NCBI GenBank assembly: GCA_944323195.1
Contig: CALURR010000075.1
Span: forward strand, 1-58,674
Direction: 5' to 3'
Length of the DNA: 58,674 nucleotides
From: Candidatus Gastranaerophilales bacterium
GTDB lineage: Bacteria; Cyanobacteriota; Vampirovibrionia; Gastranaerophilales; Gastranaerophilaceae
Shown here: positions 33,577 through 41,970 of the stretch, in pieces
Layout: each line of letters begins with the position of its first letter
Position numbering within the stretch: position 1 is the first letter of the stretch
Position numbers and translations under genes: made by a program
Notes under the pieces: model-generated
Database searches by the model: none
What the model was told of the DNA's origin: nothing
The model's input: only the letters and a program-made list of their open reading frames with translations

Positions 33577-34542
33577 TTAAACCCTCACTCTCGGGTCAGT
33601 TAATTTTAATAAAATATCTGCCAAGATATTACCCATAATCAACATTATTGAGCCAAACATCAAACTCGCCATTACAAGATTAATGTCTGATTGCAAAACT
33701 GCTTCTAGTATCAATTTGCCAAGACCCGGATATTGAAAAACATATTCTGTCAATGCAGCACCTGATAACAAACCGGCAAATTCAAACCCTAATAATGTAA
33801 TAATAGGATTTATAGCGTTTCTTAGCGCATGTTTTATTATAACCTTTCTTTTTGGAAGACCCTTGGCGTATGCAAATTTGACATATTCTGAATTTAAAAC
33901 ATCCAATAAATTAGCTCTCATTTGTCTGGTTAGAGAAGACAGGGATATAGTTGTTAAAACAAAGGCAGGTAAAAACAGATGCCAAGAAATATCAATAATC
34001 TTTGAAAGAGGAGTCATTGAAGAAAAATCAACGCTGGTAAGCCCTCCAATCGGGAACCATCCTGTATGCTGAGCAAATAGGAGCAATAATATTGCAAAGA
34101 AAAAAGATGGTATTGCCATACCTACACTAGATAAAATAGTTAACATTTTATCAAACAAAGAATTATAATAAACCGCGCCTAAAACTCCAAGCGGTATAGC
34201 AATTATCCAGCTTGAAAATATTACAACAACAGATAATAATAAAGTATTTAATATTCTGCTTTTTATTTTTGTTGAAACTTTAGTATTATCAATACAATAA
34301 CCCAAATTGCCGCTTATAAAATTCTTTGCCCAAAGCCCATATTGAACAATAATCGGCTTATCTAATCCTAATCTTTTGGTTTCTTTCTCAATAGTTTCAG
34401 CACTTATTGCGGGATTTAATTTTAATTGAGCAAGCGGGTCAACAGGAGATAGCCTAATCAGAAAAAAACTGATTAAAGACACTATAAATAATATTGGTAT
34501 TGCTCCAAGCAATCTTTTTATGATATAAGCCCAAGTACTCAT
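33577..34542 (-). CDS. ABC transporter permease, OppB/DppB type
   Basis: The 321 residues have six transmembrane helices. The OppB N-terminal MSTWAYIIKRLLGAIPILFI, the family motif RLGLDKPIIVQYGLWAKNFI, and the EAA loop AKGLPKRKVIIKHALRNAIN are all present. It pairs with OppC directly downstream to form a permease for peptides or nickel-like ligands; the substrate cannot be told. An AGGA Shine-Dalgarno precedes the start. The two genes sit between a TPR gene and mgtC rather than in a full opp operon. Confidence 0.9.
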   Translation of the reverse strand: MSTWAYIIKRLLGAIPILFIVSLISFFLIRLSPVDPLAQLKLNPAISAETIEKETKRLGLDKPIIVQYGLWAKNFISGNLGYCIDNTKVSTKIKSRILNTLLLSVVVIFSSWIIAIPLGVLGAVYYNSLFDKMLTILSSVGMAIPSFFFAILLLLFAQHTGWFPIGGLTSVDFSSMTPLSKIIDISWHLFLPAFVLTTISLSSLTRQMRANLLDVLNSEYVKFAYAKGLPKRKVIIKHALRNAINPIITLLGFEFAGLLSGAALTEYVFQYPGLGKLILEAVLQSDINLVMASLMFGSIMLIMGNILADILLKLTDPRVRV

Positions 34543-34579
34543 TTTTAATAATCCTACTATAATAATATTTAAATATAAA

Positions 34580-36172
34580 TTAGTTAAATAGGTTATTTAA
34601 TCTTTCCTGAATATCAGATGGGTCAATTTCATTTGTTATATTGTTAACATCCATTGCTTGTTGAAAATATTTGGCAGCCTCAACATTTTCACCCTTTAAG
34701 GCATAACACCTTCCAAGGTTATAATATGCAAGCGCATAATTTGGATTACATTCAATTGCAGTATTGAAACAATCAATAGCATTTTGGATTTGCACTAAAT
34801 CATCAAGATAAATTACACCTAAATTATTGTGCGCAATATCATATGTTGAATCAAACTTAATTGATAATTTATATTCTTTTATAGCTTCATCTATATCACC
34901 CATACCCCAATATAGATAGCCTAGATTACAGTGTATCTTGGAATTTTTAGGATCAAGTTCTAAGGCACGACGATATACAATTAATGCGTTTTTATAATCT
35001 TCATTATCATAAAATGCGCTTCCTAAAGAAATATATACATCAATTTCTTTTGGTGAGAGGGCATTTGCCAAATGGTAGTTTGCAATTGCACAATCAGTAT
35101 TTTTTAATACATTTTGTTGGATATAACCCAATGTTTGAGCAACAATACTTGTCCAATCAGGCTTAGGATTAATTGTTATTGCAGCTTGATAATGCGAAAT
35201 AGCCTTTTGTGCTTCACCTTTCATAAAATACAAATTTGCAATATTAGAATGTAAAACAGCATTATTAGGATGAATTTGAATATATTTTTTATAATATATT
35301 ATAGCGTTATCATAATCACCCAATTCTTCATAAGCTTGGACAATTCCCGAGTAAGCACTGTAATTAAGAGAGTCAATCCAAAGAGACATTTTATATTCAA
35401 CAATTGATTCTTCTAATTTACCCGCTTTTCTGTACGCATCGCCCAAAAGAGTATACAAAACAGAAAACCCCGGCATTTTATCAATAGCATCACTATAACA
35501 TTTAAAAGCCCTTTCTATATCTCCTGTTGCAAGATAACCATCAGCTTTTAATAATACCGGAATAATCTTAAACCATTTTGACTTATCTTTAAGAGTTTTA
35601 ATTGCCTCTTTATCAAACGGAAGAGTTAAATAAGACATCAAAAGCTCATAAATTGCGCAAAGTTTCTTTTTTCTGTCTGTAAAATATAATGAATTCAATA
35701 ATCTAAATTTAGAATAATGTATTCTTGAAGATTTTAAAAGCGCATTCTTTAAAGCTAAATCAACATATTCAAGAGCATCTTGAAATCTGTCTTTTTTCTT
35801 CAAACAATTTGAAATCATATAATAGCATTGTGCCTTTGAGGCATTTTTATCAATAGCAATATTAAAATAATTAATTGCTTTATCTAATTCACCCTTGTAA
35901 AATAATGCCAGACCGATTTTATAATATATCTCACCATTATCAATAAGAACTTCGGCAGCTTTTTGATATTCGGTAATAGCTTCATCAATATATTGCTTGG
36001 CTTGGTAAACATCTAAATGCCAATCAAGATATAGATCCCCTAAGCGAATATGAAGATTAGTATCTGTTGGCTCATTCATCAACAAACCTTGACAATATTC
36101 TATTGCACGCTGAATTTCGCCTTTTTTAGTTAATTTATCTAGCTCTTTATTAATTTTTTTAATATCTTCCAA
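34580..36172 (-). CDS. Long TPR protein (530 aa)
   Basis: Roughly twelve tetratricopeptide repeats cover nearly the whole protein, for example YDNAIIYYKKYIQIHPNNA, KALIVYRRALELDPKNSK (written with its DYKNA start) and DEAIKEYKLSIKFDSTYD. There is no signal peptide or transmembrane segment, so it is a cytoplasmic scaffold. Translation starts at TTG (36170-36172) with AGGAG seven bases upstream. It is followed by oppB and preceded by the PilZ gene. The partner is unknown; TPR proteins of this kind often join secretion or pilus assemblies. Confidence 0.85.
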   Translation of the reverse strand: MEDIKKINKELDKLTKKGEIQRAIEYCQGLLMNEPTDTNLHIRLGDLYLDWHLDVYQAKQYIDEAITEYQKAAEVLIDNGEIYYKIGLALFYKGELDKAINYFNIAIDKNASKAQCYYMISNCLKKKDRFQDALEYVDLALKNALLKSSRIHYSKFRLLNSLYFTDRKKKLCAIYELLMSYLTLPFDKEAIKTLKDKSKWFKIIPVLLKADGYLATGDIERAFKCYSDAIDKMPGFSVLYTLLGDAYRKAGKLEESIVEYKMSLWIDSLNYSAYSGIVQAYEELGDYDNAIIYYKKYIQIHPNNAVLHSNIANLYFMKGEAQKAISHYQAAITINPKPDWTSIVAQTLGYIQQNVLKNTDCAIANYHLANALSPKEIDVYISLGSAFYDNEDYKNALIVYRRALELDPKNSKIHCNLGYLYWGMGDIDEAIKEYKLSIKFDSTYDIAHNNLGVIYLDDLVQIQNAIDCFNTAIECNPNYALAYYNLGRCYALKGENVEAAKYFQQAMDVNNITNEIDPSDIQERLNNLFN

Positions 36173-36191
36173 AATAACTCCTGAATTTATT

Positions 36192-36779
36192 TTATTTTTT
36201 TAACGTCATTAACTTAAATACATATTTCATGATTTTATCTTCATCATAAGGGCTCATATTAACATATTTTGCAACATGTATATCGTGCTGAGCCTTAATA
36301 ATTATAGCATCACAAGTAATATTTTTGCCTAAATCATTTTCACTAAATTTAATTTTTATTTTATCATTAACTTTAAAATTATAGCCCTTTGAACTAAAGG
36401 CAATTCCGCCTGCAGAAATATTAATTGCAGTACAATTTACAATGTTTGAATTAAATTCAATTATAAAATGCAAATTGCTAACAACGCGAACAAATTGCCT
36501 TTTTTGTTCAACTTCAGCAGCGTCATTATTTTCAATAACAATGCAATTATTTTTATCTAATTCAGATATAACACAAGAAGTCATGTGCTTAATACCCATG
36601 TGCGTTGAAATCGCTACTGAAACCTCATCCAACTCGCTAATATCTTGTGCCTTAGCAACATCAGGAGCATTTACTTTAATCATAATCCTGTCAAACGTAT
36701 AATCGACAACACTGCCATTTATAACTTGCTTATCTTTATGAGAAATCTGCAATTTTTGCGCTACTCTAATTTCTTTCAT
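36192..36779 (-). CDS. PilZ-domain protein (cyclic di-GMP binding)
   Basis: The 195 residues comprise an N-terminal YcgR-like beta domain (about 1-95) and a PilZ domain (about 100-190). The c-di-GMP contacts are RQFVRVVS (RxxxR) and NISAGGIAFSS (the [D/N]xSxxG motif). It should sense c-di-GMP and act on motility, pili or secretion. Given the prepilin-like genes in the window, a role in pilus function is attractive but not shown. A TPR gene follows 19 bases later. There is no membrane segment. Confidence 0.85.
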   Translation of the reverse strand: MKEIRVAQKLQISHKDKQVINGSVVDYTFDRIMIKVNAPDVAKAQDISELDEVSVAISTHMGIKHMTSCVISELDKNNCIVIENNDAAEVEQKRQFVRVVSNLHFIIEFNSNIVNCTAINISAGGIAFSSKGYNFKVNDKIKIKFSENDLGKNITCDAIIIKAQHDIHVAKYVNMSPYDEDKIMKYVFKLMTLKK

Positions 36780-36840
36780 ATAACGATTTTAAAAGATTTT
36801 TAAAATTAAAGCAAATATTTTAGTACAATCAAACCAGTAA

Positions 36841-37377
36841 TTAATCAGAAATTAAATAATCACACTTAAAATCGCATTTTTCTTGAAAATTCTTATCTAT
36901 GATAAAATTTTCACAAATAACAATAACTTTTTTTGCACTTAATTTGTATTTATCAAAGAATCTATCATAAAAACCCTTTCCATACCCTATTCTATATCCT
37001 TGGGTATTAGCAATTAAAGCAGGAATATAAATAACATCTAATATATCAGGGCTGATTCTAGGGGCAATTGGCTCTAGAATATTCCACTTTGACAGTTTCA
37101 AATTATCAAAACCTTCAAATTTTGCAAACTCTAACTCATTGCCATTACATCTGGGTAAATAATAATTTTTATCTTTAACATTAAACAAACCGGTTATATC
37201 AAGTTCATTTTTTATTGGAAAATATAAGGCAACATTTTTCGCCAGCACAAAATCAGATGAATTTAATATTTTCGATATAACTCTGGATGATTTTTGTCTT
37301 ATATCGCTTTTAAATTCAACACTCATTCGCTCTTTTAAGGCTTGTTTTCTTAAATTTTCTTTATCAAGTGTAATCAT
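36841..37377 (-). CDS. 5-formyltetrahydrofolate cyclo-ligase
   Basis: The enzyme converts 5-formyl-THF to 5,10-methenyl-THF with ATP, recycling folate. At 178 residues it is the usual length. The signature YRIGYGKGFYDRF (about 129-141) has the ATP-binding glycines and aspartate. KQALKERMS at the N-terminus and YFPIKNELDITGL are also conserved. It is four bases downstream of the HIT gene, probably the same operon. It is cytoplasmic. Confidence 0.92.
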   Translation of the reverse strand: MITLDKENLRKQALKERMSVEFKSDIRQKSSRVISKILNSSDFVLAKNVALYFPIKNELDITGLFNVKDKNYYLPRCNGNELEFAKFEGFDNLKLSKWNILEPIAPRISPDILDVIYIPALIANTQGYRIGYGKGFYDRFFDKYKLSAKKVIVICENFIIDKNFQEKCDFKCDYLISD

Positions 37378-37381
37378 AAGT

Positions 37382-37690
37382 TTAATCAGCTAAAATATGT
37401 ATGTGCAAATGCATAACTTCTTGACCAGCGTTTTTACCGGTGTTAATCAAAGTTTTGAAATCCTTAATATTTTCTTGAATATTAATTTTTTTAATTGCTT
37501 CAAACAATTTTTTAATTAAATCCATATCTTCCACCTGAGCCAAAGATTCAATATGCACTTTAGGAATAACAAGAATATGTTTTTTTGCCTTTGGATTAAT
37601 ATCATTAATAGCAAAACAAAAATCATCTTCATATACAAATTTAGAAGGAATTTCTTTATTTAAAATTTTACAAAAAATACAATTATCCAT
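37382..37690 (-). CDS. HIT-family nucleotide-binding protein (HinT-like)
   Basis: The 102-residue protein has the histidine triad near its end, HLHIHIL, as in HinT phosphoramidases. CIFCKILNKEIPSKFVYED is the typical N-terminus with two zinc-binding-like cysteines, and FCFAINDINPKAKKHILVIP follows. I use ATG 37690, which has GGGAGA at better spacing; an in-frame ATG at 37705 adds five residues. It lies upstream of the folate cyclo-ligase gene. Its substrate is probably an adenosine phosphoramidate. Confidence 0.92.
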   Translation of the reverse strand: MDNCIFCKILNKEIPSKFVYEDDFCFAINDINPKAKKHILVIPKVHIESLAQVEDMDLIKKLFEAIKKINIQENIKDFKTLINTGKNAGQEVMHLHIHILAD

Positions 37691-37793
37691 ATCATTTTCT
37701 CCCATGCTTTAACAAAATTATAGATTAAAAATATGAAAAAACTATAAAAAATTTTATTTATAAAAAATGCGTATTATAATATTAAATGTCATT

Positions 37794-38927
37794 ATGGGGA
37801 AATATTTTAAAAAAATAATAAGTTTTGTACTATTGTTTGCATTTTTAAATATGCAAGCTGTACTTTGCGCTCCAATATCAGGACATATCCAAAAAGATGA
37901 AAATGCCCAAAAAGAGCTTGACAAAAAAATGTTCACAGGCGAAATAGACAAACTTGACGGCAATGATGTAATAAAATTAACCGTATCACAAGTTTTAAGT
38001 TCAGGCTATACATTAGAAGGTGATGAATTTTTTGCAGAAGTTACGTCTGATGTAGAAGGCGAAAAAGGAGTCATAATTCCATCAGGCACAATTGCCCATG
38101 GTATTGTCAAATTTATTGAAAATCCAAAAAATATGGGTAGAGACGGATATGTTAATATAGACTTTGATTATATGGTAACACCGGATGGAAGAGAGATTCC
38201 TATTCAAGCATCTTTATCAACAAAAGATAATCTTGTAAAAGGTGCAGCAAAAACAATCGCTACACATGCCGGCTATACTCTATTAGGCGGTGTTGCGGGC
38301 GGCTTTTTTGCACTAAATACGCTTGGACTAGGCGCAGCAATTGCCTCAAACGGATATACCATTGCAGGTGGTGCTGCAATAGGTGGAGTAATTGGGCTAA
38401 CTGCCGCAATAATAAGAAAAGGCAATGGCTTTATGATAAAACCCGGAGATGAACTCAAAATTAAAGTTCAAACCGGAATAGATATGCCTGTATTTTCACC
38501 TGACGCTTTCAGACAAGATGAATTATTTTTAGACGGTTTAAATGTCCGAATTAATTCTGTATCGCTTGAAAAAGACCCCTTTGGACAAGAAAACACTCTA
38601 ACTCTATCCTTGGGAATAGATAATTATACCGATTATACATTTTCAACTTTTGATATAGCCTTAGCTTCAAACACAGAACAAATATTTTTCCCAAGCCCGT
38701 TTGGAGATACATCTCTTTGGTTTAAAACAATTAAACCCGGAGAAAGAGTTATTGGAAAACTATCTTTTAATATTACCGACAAAAAAGCAAAACATTGGCT
38801 AATTTTTTACGACAGAAAAACAAAAAGGCCTGTTGCAAAATATTCAATTGATAATGCCAAAATTGACTTAAAAAAATATGCCAAAAGCAAAGAACAACAA
38901 AAAAAGAACAAAAAAGGCAATAAATAA
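37794..38927 (+). CDS. Unknown secreted envelope protein
   Basis: A signal peptide (KKIISFVLLFAFLNMQAVLCA, cut here to its core region of about 5-25) ends before APISGH. The mature protein has beta-rich segments (FTGEIDKLDGNDVIKLTVSQ and FFAEVTSDVEGEKGVIIPSG), a Gly/Ala-rich hydrophobic stretch (about 165-210) like a membrane or glycine-zipper segment, then more beta strands. The C-terminus is Lys-rich. I prefer ATG 37794 because a TATAAT-like -10 (37774-37779) lies just inside the longer reading frame that starts at 37767. I recognise no family. It precedes another unknown gene by 23 bases. Confidence 0.65.
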   Translation: MGKYFKKIISFVLLFAFLNMQAVLCAPISGHIQKDENAQKELDKKMFTGEIDKLDGNDVIKLTVSQVLSSGYTLEGDEFFAEVTSDVEGEKGVIIPSGTIAHGIVKFIENPKNMGRDGYVNIDFDYMVTPDGREIPIQASLSTKDNLVKGAAKTIATHAGYTLLGGVAGGFFALNTLGLGAAIASNGYTIAGGAAIGGVIGLTAAIIRKGNGFMIKPGDELKIKVQTGIDMPVFSPDAFRQDELFLDGLNVRINSVSLEKDPFGQENTLTLSLGIDNYTDYTFSTFDIALASNTEQIFFPSPFGDTSLWFKTIKPGERVIGKLSFNITDKKAKHWLIFYDRKTKRPVAKYSIDNAKIDLKKYAKSKEQQKKNKKGNK

Positions 38928-38950
38928 TCAAATATTGTTTTTATATTAAT

Positions 38951-40099
38951 ATGATAACGAATGCAAACATTAATAATATTCCTCAGAATAATTTTAATCA
39001 GTTTTCCAAGGTAAATCTCTCTTCCAACAGAGATTACCTTTCGTATGCATACGGTAATTCAATAAATAATTCAAATATCCAATATTACAACGACCCAAAG
39101 AAAAAAGAAAAGAAAAAGCTAAAATTTATAACATCGGCAGCACTTGTTGCAATTTCGACTGCAGCAATTGCCCTAAACGCAATACCAAAAGGCAAATTTA
39201 AGTTAAACATATTACAAAACATTCATTTGCCGGAAAACAAATTTAAAAACGTAAACGTAAAAGATTTAAAAATAAAAGATAAAATTACAAATCTAAGCTG
39301 CAATTTTACTAACGTTAAAGATGATCTATGGGATAAGGTATCTAAAAAAACAGTAGGTACACCATTTGGTTTTATTGAAGATATTGGTCAAAGAATGACA
39401 AAACTGTATAAAAAATGGGTATACAACTCATCTTTGGCAAAACAGTATAATAAAGCTTACGATGAACTTATTAAAAAATATCCTGATGCAAAAAATATAG
39501 ATTTGGTTCAAGATTTTGAAAAATTATTCAAAAATCTTGATGATGATATTCTAAAAAAACTACATGAAAATGGCAACAGGATTAGCGATAATCTATTTTT
39601 CAAAAAAGGATTTTTCAATAAAATTACAAATGAAACTATTGGTGATACAAAAATAAACAATCTCGATAGTGTATCAAATGCATTTAAAAAAATAGAAATT
39701 CCGGAAAATATATCTAATGAGGCCAAAGAAGCATTGAATAAATTCAATGAAATAAAGTTTGAAACAGCGCAAGAACTAGTTCCAAAACTTAGAGACATTA
39801 ATGCCGGTAATGCTCCTACAGACTTAATAACAATTCTAGCTTCAACTGGTGCACTGGTAGGTGCAGTAGCGATGGAAGACGATAAAAAAGAAAAAAAATC
39901 AATCGTAATAAACCTTGGCATACCTCTAATTGCTACACTTGCAACTCAAATATACGGCACAATAAAATTACTAAGCGGGTTTAAATCTTTAATATTTGGA
40001 CTTGCTACAGGTCAAATTGCATCGCAAACCGCAAATATGCTAAGTATGGCAATAGAAAATTTTCAAAACAAACAAAAAAACAAAAACACGCAACCATAA
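38951..40099 (+). CDS. Unknown membrane protein (382 aa)
   Basis: No family is recognised. The N-terminal 50 residues are Asn-rich and polar, followed by a basic KKKEKKK run and a hydrophobic helix (FITSAALVAISTAAIALNA, about 60-78). A long charged helical middle (about 100-290) precedes two hydrophobic C-terminal helices (TILASTGALVGAVAM and NLGIPLIATLATQIYG). The design, with helix pairs and Lys-rich linkers, resembles the triplicated protein at 12262, although shared sequence is not clear. A good terminator follows at once. Confidence 0.65.
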   Translation: MITNANINNIPQNNFNQFSKVNLSSNRDYLSYAYGNSINNSNIQYYNDPKKKEKKKLKFITSAALVAISTAAIALNAIPKGKFKLNILQNIHLPENKFKNVNVKDLKIKDKITNLSCNFTNVKDDLWDKVSKKTVGTPFGFIEDIGQRMTKLYKKWVYNSSLAKQYNKAYDELIKKYPDAKNIDLVQDFEKLFKNLDDDILKKLHENGNRISDNLFFKKGFFNKITNETIGDTKINNLDSVSNAFKKIEIPENISNEAKEALNKFNEIKFETAQELVPKLRDINAGNAPTDLITILASTGALVGAVAMEDDKKEKKSIVINLGIPLIATLATQIYGTIKLLSGFKSLIFGLATGQIASQTANMLSMAIENFQNKQKNKNTQP

Positions 40100-40113
40100 A
40101 TTGCGTGTTTTTG
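40084..40113 (+). terminator. Rho-independent terminator after the 382-residue membrane protein
   Basis: AAACACGCAA (40084-40093) pairs perfectly with TTGCGTGTTT (40101-40110) around a 7-base loop that contains the stop codon, and a short T-tract follows. It may also serve the convergent ferredoxin gene. Confidence 0.8.
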
Positions 40114-40129
40114 CATATTAAATATTTTA

Positions 40130-40309
40130 CTATTCAGCAACATTAATAACGCTAACTGGACAAGCATCAGCAGCTTCTTTAACGCAATCTTCGTTGCCTG
40201 AAATTTTAGAATCATTAACAACACAAACATCTTCAACTTTGAAAACATCCGGGCAGAATGATTCACAAGCGCCACATCCTATGCATCCATCTTCAATAGT
40301 AACTTTCAT
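40130..40309 (-). CDS. Small [4Fe-4S] ferredoxin (59 aa)
   Basis: The protein is 59 residues. The cluster motif is CIGCGACESFCPDVF (about 9-23), with the fourth cysteine in ACPVSVINV near the end, so it holds a single 4Fe-4S cluster of the thermophilic/Desulfovibrio type. An additional pair of cysteines (residues 28 and 42) may form a disulfide, as in those ferredoxins. AAAGGAG precedes the ATG at good spacing and a consensus-like promoter lies upstream. It carries low-potential electrons, for example to hydrogenase or PFOR, neither of which is in the window. Confidence 0.93.
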   Translation of the reverse strand: MKVTIEDGCIGCGACESFCPDVFKVEDVCVVNDSKISGNEDCVKEAADACPVSVINVAE

Positions 40310-40341
40310 TTAATTTCTCCTTTGTTAAAAATACAACATAA

Positions 40342-40370
40342 AGTATATAAAAAATTAATGTTTTTGGCAA
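40342..40370 (-). promoter_or_regulatory. Promoter of the ferredoxin gene
   Basis: On the minus strand TTGCCA (40365-40370) and TATACT (40342-40347) are separated by 17 bases, a good sigma-70 match. The leader to the ATG is about 30 bases. Confidence 0.65.
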
Positions 40371-40384
40371 GTTGAATATATGTC

Positions 40385-41836
40385 TTATTTGTTGGCATAT
40401 TTTTCTTGTATATCATCTTTATTTATTGTTCCTGTCTGATATAACAATTCCAATTGCGATACATTATATTTAATTACAGATGAACTATATTCAACTTTAG
40501 CTTCAACTAATGTACTTTGTGCTTCAATAACATCTAAAAGAATACCTTTACCTCCATTAAATCGAAGCATTGCAAGTTCTATACTTTTTTTAGAATATCC
40601 GACTCTATTTTCTAAAATAGGAAGCTCTCCATCTGCTAATTTTAAGGTAGAATAGCTTGAAACTATCTGTTGCTCAATATCTCTTAATTTTTCTTGATAC
40701 TCAAGTGTTTTAGCTTTGATTTTCTCTTTTTGGGCTTTAATTTTAGTAAAAGTACCCATAAACACATTCTCTCCGGGCATCCATGTCAAATAAGCAGCAG
40801 CAATATAGTTAGGTCGTATAGAAGTATTTATTGTACCTTGAAATTGTTCTTGAAAATTTAATAAAGGCTTTGGCATGAAGTCAGTATACATAACATTTTT
40901 TAATTGTTTTTCATAAGAAATTATATCTTTAAATGCCAACATGTCTTCTCTTTTTGTTTTGGCAAATTCAAACAGAGTTTCAACAGGCATGTTTTTATCC
41001 ATATAATCAATTTTGACAATATCTTGCTCGCAAGGCATCATAGAAGTATCAACATTTATGCCCATAACAAAAGCAAGTCTTGTTTGAGAAATTCTAAAAT
41101 TAGTTAAAGCTCTTAAAAGCTTAGCTTTTGCTATTGCACTTTCATTTTTTGATCTAACTACATCAAACATCATTCCAAAACCGGATTTTTCCAAGCTAAC
41201 AGCGTATGCAAGCTGTGCATTTCTTTCAATCAAATTTCTATAATAAATTTCTATTTCAATCTTAGCTAAAAGCATTTCATAATAATATTTTGCTGTCAGA
41301 TATATTGTATTTGATTTTGAAAAATTAAATTCATGCTTTTTGGATTTTTGAAAATATTTGGCAGCTTTTGCTTGAAAAACTTGTTTACCGCCTTCGGTTA
41401 ATTTGTGCTCCGCTGTGATATTAACTGAAATGGCAGTTTCATGAAATCTATCATTTAAAACACCGCCAACCAAAATTTGACCTTGATAATCAGCAATATA
41501 TGATGTTGTAGTTAATGTTGGCAAAAATTTTGACAATGCATTTTGATATTCATATTTAGAGCTTTTATAATTATGATTTTTAATTTCAATATTAAAATTG
41601 TTTTTCAGGGCAACATCAAGACATTCATCAAGGCTAACCACGACATAATCATTTGATAATTCCTGTTTTATAAAATTTTCGATTTCTAAATCATTAATAT
41701 ATTTTTCGCAAAACTCTTTGAATTTACAATTATTTTTTGGCATGAACTCAATAGGGCTGTCGAATAGCACATCTTTAGCTAAACATGGGCTTATCAATAT
41801 AAATATAAATACAATAAGACAATACACTATTCGCAT
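40385..41836 (-). CDS. TolC-family outer membrane efflux protein
   Basis: A signal peptide (about 1-20, ending PCLAKD) is followed by the coiled-coil, two-repeat outer membrane factor fold. DECLDVALKNNFNIEIKNHN (about 70) starts the first half and LRFNGGKGILLDVIEAQSTL (about 427-446) the second, both typical. The 483 residues fit. It would form a trimeric channel through the outer membrane for a type I or efflux pump. No adaptor or pump gene is adjacent. It indicates an outer membrane, in line with the lipoproteins. Confidence 0.9.
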   Translation of the reverse strand: MRIVYCLIVFIFILISPCLAKDVLFDSPIEFMPKNNCKFKEFCEKYINDLEIENFIKQELSNDYVVVSLDECLDVALKNNFNIEIKNHNYKSSKYEYQNALSKFLPTLTTTSYIADYQGQILVGGVLNDRFHETAISVNITAEHKLTEGGKQVFQAKAAKYFQKSKKHEFNFSKSNTIYLTAKYYYEMLLAKIEIEIYYRNLIERNAQLAYAVSLEKSGFGMMFDVVRSKNESAIAKAKLLRALTNFRISQTRLAFVMGINVDTSMMPCEQDIVKIDYMDKNMPVETLFEFAKTKREDMLAFKDIISYEKQLKNVMYTDFMPKPLLNFQEQFQGTINTSIRPNYIAAAYLTWMPGENVFMGTFTKIKAQKEKIKAKTLEYQEKLRDIEQQIVSSYSTLKLADGELPILENRVGYSKKSIELAMLRFNGGKGILLDVIEAQSTLVEAKVEYSSSVIKYNVSQLELLYQTGTINKDDIQEKYANK

Positions 41837-41970
41837 TGAATTATTTTATCCAATCATAATAATAACAATAATAACTTTGTGGGCTAATACAAAGATTTAA
41901 TCAAAGAAAGTTAAATACAAAAATATTTTTATGTTAAATTATAATTAAGTTGTAGTTATGAGGAATAAAA

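Noticed and set aside
40063-40275. 70-codon minus-strand frame overlapping the ferredoxin
   Set aside because: The true gene in this region is the 59-residue ferredoxin in another frame, with all four cluster cysteines, a promoter and a Shine-Dalgarno.
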